Assembly (NCBI RefSeq): GCF_022808695.1
Contig: NZ_JAKZKW010000011.1
Span: forward strand, 47,074-111,073
Source: Fundidesulfovibrio soli
GTDB taxonomy: Bacteria; Desulfobacterota; Desulfovibrionia; Desulfovibrionales; Desulfovibrionaceae
Length of the DNA stretch: 64,000 nt
Direction: 5' to 3'
Shown: piece by piece, positions 51,193 to 61,690 of the stretch
Layout: each line of letters begins with the position of its first letter
Numbering within the stretch: the first letter of the stretch is position 1
Made by a program: the position numbers and the translations under genes
Notes under the pieces: model-generated
What the model was told of the DNA's origin: nothing
What the model saw: only the letters and a program-made list of their open reading frames with translations
The model's database searches: none

Positions 51193-53850
51193 TCACCTGA
51201 GCGGGAGCGATACCGTAAAGCGAGTGCCCTTCCCCGGCTCGGACTGCACCTCGATGGCGCCCTTGTGGTTTGTGACCACGATGAAATAGGACACCGAAAG
51301 CCCCAGCCCCGTGCCCTCGCCCACCCCCTTGGTGGTGAAGAAAGGCTCGAAAACGCGTTTGCGCACCTGTTCCGGCATCCCGGGACCGTTGTCCTCCACC
51401 ACGATGCGCAGGAAGTCCCCGTCGAGGCTGGTCCGCAGGCTAATGGTGCTGCGCGCGTCCCGTTGCGGCAGCTCGGTGAGGGCCTGGGCCGCGTTCTTGA
51501 GCAGGTTGAGCACCACCTGCTCGATCTCCGTGCGCGTGCAAGGCACCTGCGGCAGGTCCTGGGCGTACTGGCGCTCGATGCGGATCTTCCTGAAATCATA
51601 CTTCTTCTTGAGGTCGTAGTCCGAGAAGGCGAGCTCCACCGTCTTGTCCAGAAGGGCGTTGATGTCCACCGGGGCGCGCTTGGATTCGCTCTTGCGGCTG
51701 AACTCCAGCATGTTGGAGACGATGCGCGCAGCCCGGATGCCCGCCTCCCGGATGCCCTCAAGAAACACGAGGATCTGCCGTTTCTCCGCGTAGGCCCTGA
51801 TGGAGTCCAGGCTGCAACCGGCCTGTTCGGCGGCGGCGTGGTTGGCCTTGCGCTCCGAGGAAAAGAGGGAGAGCACCACCTGCGCGCTCTGCAGGATGGC
51901 GGAAAGGGGGTTGTTGATCTCGTGGGCCATGCCCGCCGCCAGTCCGCCCACGCTCATCATCTTCTCCGTCTGGATCATCAGCTCCTGCATCTTGCGGTGC
52001 TCGGTGACGTCGGTGTGCGTGCCGCTCATGCGCAGGGCCTTGCCCTGGGCGTCGTATTTGACCACCCGGGCCTGGTCCAGAATCCAGCGGTAGCCCCCGT
52101 CCTTGGCGCGCATCCTGTATTCCACCCGGTGCATGGGCGTTCTGCCCGCCAGGTGGTCCTGGATGGATTTCAGGGCCAGCTCCCTGTCCTCGGGGTGGAT
52201 GAGTTCCGTCCACTGGCCCACGTTGGTCCTGACCTCGTCGAGGGTGTAGCCCAGTATCCTGGCCCACATCTCGTTGCGGTAGACGCGGCCGGTCTCCATG
52301 TCCCAGTCCCAGAAGCCCAGCTGGCTGCCCTCCAGCACGGACTCAAGGCGGTCCTCGCTTTCGCGCAGGGCCTCCACGGCGGTCTTGCGCTCGGTGATGT
52401 CCTCGTAGATGCCCACCACCCCGCTGACGCGACCCTGGGCGTCGATCAGGGGGAGCTTGCTCGTCTCCACCCAGATGCGCTTGCCGTCGCTTTGCATCTG
52501 CTGCTCCACGATGTTGCGCTTGGGCTCGCCGCCCTCCATGACCTGCCTGTCGTCCGCGCGGTAGCCTTCCGTCTCTTCGGGGAGCCAGGGCAGCTCGAAG
52601 TCGGTCATGCCCACGATCTGCCCGGGGTCCTTGAGGCCCGCGGCCTGGGCGAAAGATTTGTTGCAGCCCAGGTAGACGCTGTTCCTGTCCTTCCAGAAGA
52701 TGGACTGGGGCACGGAGTTCAGGATGGTTTCGAGCACCTGCCGGTTTTCGCGCAGAGCCTCCTCGGCGCGCTTGCGCTCAGTGACGTCCACCCCCACGCT
52801 GATGACGCCCTGGAACTCCCCGGAGGCGTCGAAGAAAGGCTTGTTGTTCCAGGCAACGACCAGCAGGCTGCCGTCCTTGCGAATGTTCTCGTTTTCGGAA
52901 GAGGATTCCAGCCCGGGGTCCGCCAGGATGCCCTCGATCCTGGCCCCGAGATTCCCCCCGGCCTTGTCCGTCCGGGGCACAATGGTATCCAGGACGTGCC
53001 TGCCCAGAACCTCCTCGGGTTTGTACCCTAACACCTCGCTGGCGTATTCGTTGAATTCCAGGATGCGCCCGTTCTTGTCGATCTTGAGGATCATGCTCCG
53101 GGCGTTCTCCACCAGCTCGCGGTAACGCTGCTCGCTGGCCTGGGCCTCCTGCCTGGCGTCGTGCATGCGCTGGTAGCTCTCGCGCAGGCTGGAGCGCATG
53201 GTGTTGAGCGCGTCGGTTAGGATGTCGATCTCGTCCCCGCGCCAGGCCTTGTCCAGGTACAGGGGGCGCCCCAGATCCTCTATGCCGGTGCTTTGCAGGA
53301 AGGCGGCCGCGTCGGCCAGGTGCCTGCTCACCTGTTGCTGGAAGCGCCTGAAGATGAACAGGGCCACCAGGAAAATCATGAGCGCATAGAGCAGGCTCAT
53401 CTTCAGCGTTCTTTCCACGATCTCGCGCGCGGCCCCCTCCCGGGAGGCCTGCACCGTGAGCGTGCCCACGGGCATCCGCCGCTGGTTCCCGGCGTAGACC
53501 AGGGCGATGTCCCGGGCGATTGCGCCCTTCGGGGCCTTCACCCCCAATTCCATGACGGTTTCGCCTTCGCTGGTCACGCCGACGTAACTGACGTGGCGCT
53601 GCGAGCGAATCCCCTCCAACTGGGCGGCCAACTGGCGCCTGTCGAACTCCCAAAGCGCGGTGGAGAGGGATTTGCCGTAGCGGTCGCCGATGGCCTCCAG
53701 GCTCCTCTCGATGCCCGAGACGGCCTGGGTGTACTCCATGGCCAGCTGGGCCAGGCTGAACATCGCCAGCAAAGCCAGGCTGAACACGAGCACCTGACGA
53801 AGCAGGCGCTTGCCGATGCGGCTTTCCGGTGTGGTGGCGTGGAAATTCAC
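51193..53850 (-). CDS. Multi-PAS membrane histidine kinase (orphan)
   Basis: The 885-residue kinase has TM1 (about 18-38), a periplasmic region of about 110 residues, TM2 (about 150-170), HAMP, three PAS domains (about 245-370, 375-495, 500-630, each ending VTERKR/ITERK/VTEHRK), DHp with phospho-His near 640 in AGMAHEINNPL, and HATPase (NLLKNAAQAL, DNGPGMP, GEGTGLGLSVSYF). Between the two DHp helices lies an extra segment of about 35 residues (SSERKANHAAAEQAGCSLDSI...) shared with the kinase at 57646. No response regulator is adjacent. Confidence 0.93.
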   Translation of the reverse strand: MNFHATTPESRIGKRLLRQVLVFSLALLAMFSLAQLAMEYTQAVSGIERSLEAIGDRYGKSLSTALWEFDRRQLAAQLEGIRSQRHVSYVGVTSEGETVMELGVKAPKGAIARDIALVYAGNQRRMPVGTLTVQASREGAAREIVERTLKMSLLYALMIFLVALFIFRRFQQQVSRHLADAAAFLQSTGIEDLGRPLYLDKAWRGDEIDILTDALNTMRSSLRESYQRMHDARQEAQASEQRYRELVENARSMILKIDKNGRILEFNEYASEVLGYKPEEVLGRHVLDTIVPRTDKAGGNLGARIEGILADPGLESSSENENIRKDGSLLVVAWNNKPFFDASGEFQGVISVGVDVTERKRAEEALRENRQVLETILNSVPQSIFWKDRNSVYLGCNKSFAQAAGLKDPGQIVGMTDFELPWLPEETEGYRADDRQVMEGGEPKRNIVEQQMQSDGKRIWVETSKLPLIDAQGRVSGVVGIYEDITERKTAVEALRESEDRLESVLEGSQLGFWDWDMETGRVYRNEMWARILGYTLDEVRTNVGQWTELIHPEDRELALKSIQDHLAGRTPMHRVEYRMRAKDGGYRWILDQARVVKYDAQGKALRMSGTHTDVTEHRKMQELMIQTEKMMSVGGLAAGMAHEINNPLSAILQSAQVVLSLFSSERKANHAAAEQAGCSLDSIRAYAEKRQILVFLEGIREAGIRAARIVSNMLEFSRKSESKRAPVDINALLDKTVELAFSDYDLKKKYDFRKIRIERQYAQDLPQVPCTRTEIEQVVLNLLKNAAQALTELPQRDARSTISLRTSLDGDFLRIVVEDNGPGMPEQVRKRVFEPFFTTKGVGEGTGLGLSVSYFIVVTNHKGAIEVQSEPGKGTRFTVSLPLR

Positions 53851-54196
53851 GGCTGCACCGATTCCCGATCCGAAGGGACGGAACGGGTGCTCGTGTTGCC
53901 GGAGACGGCAGGAAATTGGGTTGGGTACGGTCGGAGCATGACAGCCTCCCTAAGCCAAATGGCGCGCAGGGCGCAGCGGCCGGAAATGTACGCCGCCGCC
54001 AGCCGGGGCACAAGCCCCCGCAAGGCCGGGCCGGGGCTCAACCCTACGGCCGGGTCACCGCTCCGGGCTGTACGGCTGGCCCCGGCGGGCGGTCATGCCG
54101 GCCGCCCGGCCCCGCATCCGGCGTGCTCCTGCTGTCAGGCGCCACGCGTGATGCGGGGCCGGGGGAGGCCGGCCGTTTTCCAGGTAATATACCGCG
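53851..54196. other. 346-bp intergenic region with an imperfect GC hairpin
   Basis: It lies between the CheW stop and the multi-PAS kinase start. GCCGGCCGCC..CGGCCCCGCAT at 54097-54117 pairs with ATGCGGGGCCGGGGGAGGCCGGC at 54151-54173, with a bulge. No T tract, so a doubtful terminator. No gene is seen. Confidence 0.6.
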
Positions 54197-54688
54197 TCAG
54201 GCGGCGGCCTCCGGCTCGGCGCCGGTGCCTGACAGCTGGAGCAGCTCCTCCTCCGAGAACACCTTGTCGATATCCAGAAGGATGATGAAGTCTTCCCCGT
54301 GCTTGCCGATACCCTTGATGAAGTCGGCCTTGATGGAAGTGCCGATCCTGGGCGCGGGCTCGATGTTCTCCGGCTCGATGTCCATGACCTCCTTGACCGA
54401 GTCGGACAGGGCGCCGAGCACAGTGGTCTCTCCTCCGAGGTCCACCTCTACGATGATGATGCAGGTGTTCACCGTGCGCTGCGTGGAGGCCATCCCGAAC
54501 TTGAGGCGCACGTCCACCACTGGGACGGCCCGGCCCCGCAGGTTGATGACCCCCCGGATGTATTCCGGGGTGCGCGGAACCTTGGTGATGGCCGTGTACT
54601 CCAGCACCTCGCGCACCGACGCTATATCCAGTGCGAACACTTCCTCGCCCAGGGTGAAGGTCAGGTATTGGTTGTTGGTGTCGCTCAC
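54197..54688 (-). CDS. CheW-type chemotaxis coupling protein
   Basis: The 163-residue CheW domain begins YLTFTLGEEVFALDIASVREVLEY and keeps VPRTPEYIRGVINLRGRAVPVVDVRLKFG. It links receptors to CheA. It follows the chemoreceptor gene by 15 nt on the same strand, so they are co-transcribed. It may serve this receptor specifically. Confidence 0.95.
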   Translation of the reverse strand: MSDTNNQYLTFTLGEEVFALDIASVREVLEYTAITKVPRTPEYIRGVINLRGRAVPVVDVRLKFGMASTQRTVNTCIIIVEVDLGGETTVLGALSDSVKEVMDIEPENIEPAPRIGTSIKADFIKGIGKHGEDFIILLDIDKVFSEEELLQLSGTGAEPEAAA

Positions 54689-54703
54689 GTCTGGCTCCTG
54701 GGG

Positions 54704-56737
54704 CTAGAATTTCTCGAAGTCGTCGTCATGACCTTCGGCGCCCATGTCCAGCACCACACCCCTGCCCGCGGGCTTGGCTTTCCTGGCTTCCGCACGCCCG
54801 GCGGGGCGATGGGCCGCCTGGGGCAGCGCCCTGGGCGCCGCGCGGCGGCCGGTCTGCCCGTCCTTGAGCTTGAAGAAGCTCACGGTGGCCAGCAGCTGCT
54901 CGGCCTGGCTGGAGAGCTCCTCGGAGGTCGAGGCCATCTCTTCGGAGGCGGAGGCGTTCTGCTGGATCACCTGGTCGAGCTGCTGCACGGCCCTGTTCAC
55001 CTGATCCGCCCCGGCGTTCTGCTCGCGGGAGGAGGCCGAGATCTCCTGCACCAGCTCCGCCGTCTTCTTGATGTCCGGCACGATGGCCCCGAGCATCTTC
55101 CCGGCCTTCTCGGCCACGGCCACCGATTCCGACGACAGCGACGATATCTCGGCCGCGGCGTGGCCCGAGCGCTCGGCCAGCTTGCGCACCTCGGCGGCTA
55201 CCACCGCGAAGCCCTTGCCGTGCTCGCCCGCGCGGGCGGCCTCGATGGCGGCGTTGAGCGCCAGGAGGTTGGTCTGGCGGGCGATCTCCTCGATGATGGA
55301 GATCTTCTCCGCGATCTGCTTCATGGCCCCGACGGTCTGGGTCACGGCCTGGCCGCCTTCCTCTGCGTCCTTGGCGGCCTTGAGGGCCATGGCCTCGGTC
55401 TGCACGGAGTTGTCGGCGTTCTGCTGAATGTTGGAGGCCATCTCCTCCATGGAGGAGGATACTTCCTCCACGCTGGCGGCCTGCTCGGAAGCGCCCTGGG
55501 AGAGCGACTCCGAAGTGGCGGCCAGCTCCTGGGCGCCGGAGGCCACGTTGTTGGTGCCCTCGATCACCTCGCCCATGACCTCGCTCAGGCGCTGCACCAT
55601 GGTGCGCAGGGAGTCGGCCAGCACGCCGATCTCGTCCTTCTGGTTCACGTCGAGGGTCTGGGTCAGGTCGCCCTGGGCCATCTTCTGGGCGAAGCCCACG
55701 CCCTTGATGACCGGGCCCGTGATGCCCCTTGTGATCACGATGGACACCACGATGCCCAGGATCAACGCCAGGCCCAGGCCCACCGCCATGACGGTGGAGG
55801 CGCGGGACAGGCTGTGCGAGGCTTCGCCCGTAACCTCCTCGGTGACCTTCACGCCGTAGACGGCGATGTCCTCCGCGGCCTTGAGCACTTCGGCGGTGGC
55901 GACGCTGCGCTTCTTGCCGTTGTCCTCCATGGCCTGGGTGTTCTTGAGGTAGGCCTGCATGGCCTCCTTGTATGTCTCGCCCGCCTTGCCGGTGTCGGTA
56001 AGGGCCTGGAGCACCGCCGGGTTGCGCGTCAGCGGCCGCAGCTTGGCGAGCTTCTGGTTGATTTCATCGAAATTCTTCATGGCGTCCTGGATGAGCTTCT
56101 GGTCGCGCAGGGCCTGCCCCTTGAAGTTGGCCAGGCGAACTGTGTTGCCTAGATCCATGACATCGTTGATCAGCGTGATCTTTTCCAGGCGCTCCAGAAC
56201 CTCCTGGGTTGCCACAGGGCCTTTTCCCGCGGCGGCGGCCAGGGCCGTGTTCTGCTCATCGAGATACTTCTGGCCGTTGTTCATGAAAGCCTGGGCAGCC
56301 TGGTCCATGACCTTGCGGTTCTCAGCCATGGCCTGCTCCAGCTCGAAGCTCGCGGTTATGTACTTTCGCCACTCGGCCACGGTCGCGATGGTCTTTTCAG
56401 ATGCCTCCCTGAGCTTCACCAGCCCGGGATACTTCTGGGCCAGTTCGCGGGCATCCTTCAGATACTTTTCCACCTCGGCCAGATATTTGAGCCCTGCATC
56501 CTTGAATTTGGGGTCGCCGGTGTAGCCGAAGGCGCGGACGTTGAGGACCGCATTGAGGGCGTTGCGCTCGATCTGGTTGGCAATGGCAACTTCCGGGGCG
56601 ATCTCCTGGGCCAGGCGGTCAGCATGTGCGCCGACGGAGAGCATGTTCATCATGGCCATGCCGCCCAAGGCGCAGGCGATGAGCAGCAGGGTGCCGAATC
56701 CCAGGCCTATTTTCATACCCAACTTCAAGTTCTTCAC
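54704..56737 (-). CDS. Methyl-accepting chemotaxis protein with helical (HBM/4HB-like) sensor
   Basis: The 677-residue receptor has TM1 (about 10-30), a long all-helical periplasmic domain of about 250 residues ([30 protein letters not shown]... to KVTEEVTG) like the helical bimodular sensor of TorS/McpS-type receptors, TM2 (about 300-320), HAMP and a signalling domain with the tip [21 protein letters not shown] 56737 follows AGGAGG and overlaps the TetR stop (GTGA), so receptor synthesis is coupled to that regulator. The C-terminus has a Lys/Arg/Ala-rich linker with a DDDFEKF end. Confidence 0.92.
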   Translation of the reverse strand: MKNLKLGMKIGLGFGTLLLIACALGGMAMMNMLSVGAHADRLAQEIAPEVAIANQIERNALNAVLNVRAFGYTGDPKFKDAGLKYLAEVEKYLKDARELAQKYPGLVKLREASEKTIATVAEWRKYITASFELEQAMAENRKVMDQAAQAFMNNGQKYLDEQNTALAAAAGKGPVATQEVLERLEKITLINDVMDLGNTVRLANFKGQALRDQKLIQDAMKNFDEINQKLAKLRPLTRNPAVLQALTDTGKAGETYKEAMQAYLKNTQAMEDNGKKRSVATAEVLKAAEDIAVYGVKVTEEVTGEASHSLSRASTVMAVGLGLALILGIVVSIVITRGITGPVIKGVGFAQKMAQGDLTQTLDVNQKDEIGVLADSLRTMVQRLSEVMGEVIEGTNNVASGAQELAATSESLSQGASEQAASVEEVSSSMEEMASNIQQNADNSVQTEAMALKAAKDAEEGGQAVTQTVGAMKQIAEKISIIEEIARQTNLLALNAAIEAARAGEHGKGFAVVAAEVRKLAERSGHAAAEISSLSSESVAVAEKAGKMLGAIVPDIKKTAELVQEISASSREQNAGADQVNRAVQQLDQVIQQNASASEEMASTSEELSSQAEQLLATVSFFKLKDGQTGRRAAPRALPQAAHRPAGRAEARKAKPAGRGVVLDMGAEGHDDDFEKF

Positions 56738-57369
56738 CGTACTCCCTCCTGATTGGATTGTTCCCCGTGCAATTTCCGCAGAGGCTCCCGGAGGGAGCCC
56801 ATAAGCCTGTATGTGAAGAGCTCCTTGAGCTCCCGGGCGAGCAGGCCCTTGTCGAGACTCTGGCTGAACGAACGGCAAACGCCCTGCAGCATGGACCAGA
56901 TGATGAACTCGAGCGCTTCCTCGGAGACGGAGTTGAAGATGCCTGCCTCCACGCCTTGGCGCACCCTGGACAGCACCAGCCCCACGATCTGGTTCTTGAG
57001 GACCACAAGCTCCGTCTCCGGAAATCTGGTCAGGTCCAGGCGCATGAACGGGTTGCACTTGGCCAGGAACACGGCGCTGTCGCGGTTTTCCGCGGCGAAG
57101 GCGAACAGGCTGTCGATGAAGGCGTGGATGGCTTCGAGAGGGTCTGCCTCGGGGGGCATGGCCTCCAGGGCGCAGCGATGGAGGCGCGAAAGGATCATCC
57201 TGGAGACAATGAAGAGCAGGTTGTCCTTGGACTTGAAGTGGTAAATGATCAGCCCGGAGGAGACCTTGGCGCTCTTGGCCACCTCGAGCAACGAGACGCC
57301 GCCCACCCCCCTCTCCGCGAAGAGGGACGTGGCCGCCGTCAAAATGGACTCCACCGCATCCTTGGCCAT
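56734..57369 (-). CDS. TetR/AcrR-family repressor heading a chemotaxis operon
   Basis: The 211-residue regulator has an N-terminal HTH ([47 protein letters not shown]) and an all-helical ligand domain. ATG 57369 follows GGAG. A perfect palindrome overlaps its promoter region (57379-57400). Gene order TetR, chemoreceptor, CheW with 4-nt and 15-nt spacing suggests that a small ligand controls receptor level as well as behaviour. Confidence 0.92.
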   Translation of the reverse strand: MAKDAVESILTAATSLFAERGVGGVSLLEVAKSAKVSSGLIIYHFKSKDNLLFIVSRMILSRLHRCALEAMPPEADPLEAIHAFIDSLFAFAAENRDSAVFLAKCNPFMRLDLTRFPETELVVLKNQIVGLVLSRVRQGVEAGIFNSVSEEALEFIIWSMLQGVCRSFSQSLDKGLLARELKELFTYRLMGSLREPLRKLHGEQSNQEGVR

Positions 57370-57378
57370 ATCAGCTCC

Positions 57379-57400
57379 TGACTGAATGATCATTCAGTCA
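57379..57400. promoter_or_regulatory. Perfect 22-bp palindromic operator in front of the TetR gene
   Basis: Half-site TGACTGAATGA is followed immediately by its exact complement. It lies 10 nt before the TetR start and is the expected form of a TetR-dimer autoregulatory site. The DNA just upstream contains AT-rich promoter-like sequence. Confidence 0.85.
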
Positions 57401-57645
57401 TGGTTTTCAAGCGTCATGTCAACAGCCTTTCACCGCCCTAACACATCGGCAAACTGAAAACACTGTAAAGATTGGAGATATTTTTAGGCTTTCGGCAAGG
57501 CTCAGGGCTGGACGTCCCGCTTCGGCTGTTGAACGCAAAAAATCGCCCCCAGACAGGCGGAATCACACGGGAGAGTGCGGAATGGCTGAACGGATGTTCA
57601 ATCGCCCGGGCGTTGGCGCGCCCGGAGTCGCTGGTTGCACCGGGA

Positions 57646-59643
57646 CTATGCGGATGCTTCCCGCCCCCCTGCCGAGACCGGCAGCCGAATGAGGAAACGG
57701 GTGCCCTTGCCGGGCAGGGAGTCGATCTCGATGGTGCCCCGGTGGTTGCTGGTTATGATGAAATAGGAGACGGACAGCCCAAGCCCGGTGCCCTCGCCCA
57801 CCGGTTTGGTGGTGAAGAACGGCTCGAAAGCCTTGCGTTTGGTGTTCTCGTCCATCCCCGGGCCGTTGTCCTCCAGCTCGATGCGCACCCAGCTCCCAGC
57901 GGTGCGGGTGCGCATAATGATCCTCGGACTGGACGCGCTCGCCAGGGCGTGGGCGGCGTTGCTGAGGATGTTCATGAATACCTGCTGGATCTTCGATTTG
58001 GCGCACAGGACCTGGGGCAGGGATGGGTCATAGTCCCGCTCGATGGAGATCTTGCGGAAGTCGTACTTCCTCTTCAGGTTGTAGTCCGTGGCGCAAAGCG
58101 CCACGGTGCTGTCCAACAGGCTGTTGATGTCCGCCCGGTCGTAAGCCGCGTCGCTCCTGCGGCTGAATTCCAGCATGCTGTTCACGATGTTTGCGGCCCT
58201 GGTCCCGGCCTCATGGATGTTCTCCAGGAAACGGGGAATGCCGCGCGACTCCATGAACCGGCCGATGGACTCCCACGGGCAGCCGGATTCCCGCGCGGCC
58301 TGGATGTTCGGGGCCGAATCCTCCGAGAGGCGGCGCCGGATGACCTGCACATTCTGCAGGATGCCCCCCAGGGGGTTGTTGATCTCGTGGGCCATGCCCG
58401 CGGCCAGCCCGCCCACGCTCATCATCTTCTCGGACTGGATCAGCGCCTCCTGCATCTCCCTGCGCTCGGAGATGTCCCGCGCGATGCCCATGAAATGGGG
58501 CTCCCCGCCCAGGTTCAGCACCGCCACGCGGACCTCCACGGGGTAGGTGACGCCGTCCTTGCGCCTGTGCGTGGTCTGGAACATGCCGCCCCCCTTGCGG
58601 GCGATGTCCTCAAGCGTGGGGACCTCCGGCTGGAGACTGAACTCCGTGTCAACGTCGACGATGCGCAGGCGCAGCAACTCCTCCCGGGTGTAGCCCGTCT
58701 GCTCCAGGGCCCTGGCGTTCACGTCCACGAGCCTGCCGTCCCGGTCGGAAACGTAGATCGCGTCCCCGGCGCTCTCGATGAGCAGGCGGTAGCGGCTCTC
58801 GCTCTCGCGCAGGGCCTGCTCGGTGCGCTTGCGCTCAGTGATGTCCGTGTGAGTTCCGGTCATGCGGCTGGGGCGGCCCTGGCCGTCGAGGCGTGAGGCT
58901 TTGCCCCGGGTGAGCACCCACTTGGTTTCCCCGGATTTTGTTTTCAGGCGCTGCTCCACTTCGAAGACGGGCGAACGCCCTACCAGATAGTCCTCCAGCC
59001 TGCGCATGGTCAGGGGCATGTCCTCCTCGGACACGAGATCCCTCCAGGACCGGACAACGCTCTGCAATTCTGCGGGTTCGTAGCCGAGTATCGCACAACC
59101 CCTCGGGCTCATGTACACGGCGCCCGTCTCCATGTTCACATCCCAAAGGCCGTCGTTGGCGCCCTCCAGGGCGAAGCGCAGCCGCTCTTCGCTGACCTTG
59201 AGGGCCTGCTCGGTGCGCTTGCGCTCGGTGATGACGTCGAACACGGCCACGAAGTAGCCGGGCTGGGGGCAGAACGCCGCCAGGGAGAACCACTGACCCA
59301 GCGATTCCAGATAATACTCGAAGCGTTCCGGCGGGCCGCCGCGGGCCACGCGGCCGTAGATGGCGAGGAGCCCGGGGTCGCGTTCCCTGATGCCGGGGAT
59401 GACCTCCGACACGGCCCTGCCCGTCACGTTCTCGAGCCCGGTCAGGGCGGCGAAGGCGGGGTTGACGTCCACATAGACAAAATCAACGGGTTGGTCCTTG
59501 TCGAACTCCATCTTGCAGTAGGCCACCCCCTGCACCATTGTGTCGAAAAAAAGACGGAGGTGCTCATGATTCAGGCGGCCGAGGCTTCCGGCCTCCGCCT
59601 GGGTCGTGGCATGGTCCATGGGGCTAGGATCGCGTCCGGGCAT
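57646..59643 (-). CDS. Soluble PAS histidine kinase (orphan)
   Basis: The protein of about 665 residues has no membrane segment: three PAS domains (ending ITERKR, ITERKR and ISERRE) then DHp with phospho-His near 418 in AGMAHEINNPL, and HATPase (NILSNAAHAL, DNGPGMD, GEGTGLGLSVSYF). The kinase core, including a 35-residue insertion between the DHp helices (SEDSAPNIQAARESGCPWESIG), closely resembles the kinase at 51193. The first ATG is uncertain: 59643 or 59619. No response regulator is adjacent. Confidence 0.92.
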   Translation of the reverse strand: MPGRDPSPMDHATTQAEAGSLGRLNHEHLRLFFDTMVQGVAYCKMEFDKDQPVDFVYVDVNPAFAALTGLENVTGRAVSEVIPGIRERDPGLLAIYGRVARGGPPERFEYYLESLGQWFSLAAFCPQPGYFVAVFDVITERKRTEQALKVSEERLRFALEGANDGLWDVNMETGAVYMSPRGCAILGYEPAELQSVVRSWRDLVSEEDMPLTMRRLEDYLVGRSPVFEVEQRLKTKSGETKWVLTRGKASRLDGQGRPSRMTGTHTDITERKRTEQALRESESRYRLLIESAGDAIYVSDRDGRLVDVNARALEQTGYTREELLRLRIVDVDTEFSLQPEVPTLEDIARKGGGMFQTTHRRKDGVTYPVEVRVAVLNLGGEPHFMGIARDISERREMQEALIQSEKMMSVGGLAAGMAHEINNPLGGILQNVQVIRRRLSEDSAPNIQAARESGCPWESIGRFMESRGIPRFLENIHEAGTRAANIVNSMLEFSRRSDAAYDRADINSLLDSTVALCATDYNLKRKYDFRKISIERDYDPSLPQVLCAKSKIQQVFMNILSNAAHALASASSPRIIMRTRTAGSWVRIELEDNGPGMDENTKRKAFEPFFTTKPVGEGTGLGLSVSYFIITSNHRGTIEIDSLPGKGTRFLIRLPVSAGGREASA

Positions 59644-59763
59644 GTCCAAGGTGCACTTCCTGGCTATTTTGGGGGACAATGACCCTAATTATCGGGCTTG
59701 GCAACACCATCGCCACTGATCGGTCCCTGGTCGGCAGGGAACACCCGCAGGGCCGTGGCAGGC

Positions 59764-61269
59764 TCACCGGGCGGGTCGGCCCTCCCGCGGAACGGGCATG
59801 ATGATTTCGATTGTCGTCCCCTCGGCTTCGCTGCTGCTGAAGCCGATGCCGCCCCCGTGGGCCGAGGCCACCAGGCGGGCGCTGTACGTGCCGAGCCCCG
59901 TGCCGTGCGGCTTGCCGCTCGTGGCGTACTTTTCGAAGAAACGGCCGCGCACGCACTCGGGCACTGCCCCCATATTATGGACGCGGATGATGACCCCATC
60001 CGGCCCCACCTCCCAGGACACGGTGACCGGGCGGCCCTCCGGCGAGGCCTCGACCGCGTTCCTGAGCAGGTTGGAGAGCATGTCCGCCACGAGGAACTCC
60101 TCGCCGTGGATCATGGCGGGCCCCTCCGGCGCATTCCTGACCATGCTGCAGCCCTTGCGGTTGAACATGTGGGCCAGTTCCTCCGACAGCTTTTCCACCA
60201 CGGTCCCCAGCTCGAACCATGTCGCCTTGAGGGCGTAGTCCCCCTTTTCCATGCGGCAGATCTTCTCGGACGAGTCGACGATGTCCATGACGTGCCGGAC
60301 TGCACGCACCAGATCGGGAAACAGCTGCAGCGAACGCTCGGTCGCGCCCCTGGCCACGACCAGTTCGGCCAGGCTTAGCAGGCCGCACAAGGGGGTCTTG
60401 ATCTCGTGGCGGATGATGCGTTCGACGTCCTCCCTGAACCGTTCGGACTCCTTGAGCTCCGTGATGTCCATGATGTTGCCGTAGACGCGCCCGACCTTGC
60501 CGCCGGATCGCTCGGCTTCGGCCGTGGCCCGGATCCACCTGCGGCGGCCGTCGCCCGTGGTTATGGGCAACTCAAGGTCGAACGGGCTCCCCTCGGCGAG
60601 CAAGATTTCGAAGGCGCTCTCCAGGGAGGGTCTCCAGATCGGGTCCACGAAGTCGAAATTGCGCTTGTAGTCGCCCTGATCGTACGCGGAGCTCTCAACG
60701 CCGAAGATGCGGTAGAGTTCCCTGGTCCAGGAGATGTCCCCGCTGGCCAGGTCGAACTCCCAGCCGCCCACGCGGGCCAGCCTCTCGGTCTGGTTGAGCA
60801 ACGCTTCGCTGTGGGCCAGTATCGCCTGCGTCCGGCGCAGGCTTTCCTCGGCCTGGCGCCTCTCGGTTATGTCGTTGCCGTAGATGTAGTACCCGTCCCT
60901 GGCCTCCGAGCGGACCACGTGGAACGCGTACCACCTGTCAGCGAACCCCGCCTCGACGCACAGCGGCTCCCACACGGCCCGGCGTTCCGCCACGGCGGCT
61001 TGAAGACCCGGCAACAAATCGAAGACGGATCTGCCCAGCATGCCGAGCCCCAACACCCGCTCCGCGGCGGGATTCAGGCGCAGTATGAGGCCGTCGAGGC
61101 CTGTCCGAAGCACCGGGGAAGGATTGTGCAGAACGAATTCGGCCAGTTGCGCCAACCGGACCCGGTCTTTCGCGCCCGCCCGGCAACGGGCCTCGCAGGC
61201 CGCCAATCTGGCGCGCGCCCTTGCCAACTCGGCCTGAAGCTGGTCGCCGGTTTTGTGACCTTCCCGCAT
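59764..61269 (-). CDS. Soluble PAS histidine kinase (orphan, different core)
   Basis: The 501-residue kinase has an N-terminal coiled coil (QLQAELARARARLAACEARC), two PAS domains (about 45-150 and 165-275), DHp with phospho-His near 286 in IIRHEIKTPLCGLLSLAEL, and HATPase (NLLRNAVEASPEG, VHNMGAVPE with an altered G1, GTGLGTYSARLVASAHGG). G1 lacks the usual DxGxG, which may weaken ATP binding. It lies upstream of the kinase at 57646 on the same strand with a 120-nt gap. No response regulator is adjacent. Confidence 0.9.
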   Translation of the reverse strand: MREGHKTGDQLQAELARARARLAACEARCRAGAKDRVRLAQLAEFVLHNPSPVLRTGLDGLILRLNPAAERVLGLGMLGRSVFDLLPGLQAAVAERRAVWEPLCVEAGFADRWYAFHVVRSEARDGYYIYGNDITERRQAEESLRRTQAILAHSEALLNQTERLARVGGWEFDLASGDISWTRELYRIFGVESSAYDQGDYKRNFDFVDPIWRPSLESAFEILLAEGSPFDLELPITTGDGRRRWIRATAEAERSGGKVGRVYGNIMDITELKESERFREDVERIIRHEIKTPLCGLLSLAELVVARGATERSLQLFPDLVRAVRHVMDIVDSSEKICRMEKGDYALKATWFELGTVVEKLSEELAHMFNRKGCSMVRNAPEGPAMIHGEEFLVADMLSNLLRNAVEASPEGRPVTVSWEVGPDGVIIRVHNMGAVPECVRGRFFEKYATSGKPHGTGLGTYSARLVASAHGGGIGFSSSEAEGTTIEIIMPVPREGRPAR

Positions 61270-61690
61270 CTTCTCTCCGGAGGACTAGGTTTCTATATGG
61301 AAGAGTTATTTCGGTATTTATACACCACCGCCAAAAAACTCCAGGGCGGAAAATCCAGACCGCGAGGGTCGTATTTTTGGCGCCTCCGGCTTCAGGGGAG
61401 GACTCCAGTGTGCGAAATTGCCTGCGCGGCCATGGGTTCCCAAGCGCGTCCAGGTGGATTTTGAGCCCTTTTTCCCCGTGCCAAAGCAAAATCATCCTCA
61501 ATAAGGAGGAAATCTTTTCCCGGCGGCAGCGTTTTCCTGCCGCAAAAATTCGGGAAGAGGAAAGATTGCCCCCCTAGGGGCAGGGGGCGTCATAAACCAG
61601 ACGCTCCCTGCCAACTAACCGCAAACATGAGCGATTTTCTCGAGCCAGCCTGAAATCCGCATCGATGGGCCATCATGGCATGTCGGCGCG

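Noticed and set aside
54299..56152. Plus-strand open frame of about 617 codons opposite the chemoreceptor
   Set aside because: Leu/Gly/His-rich shadow; the real gene on the other strand has a full MCP architecture.
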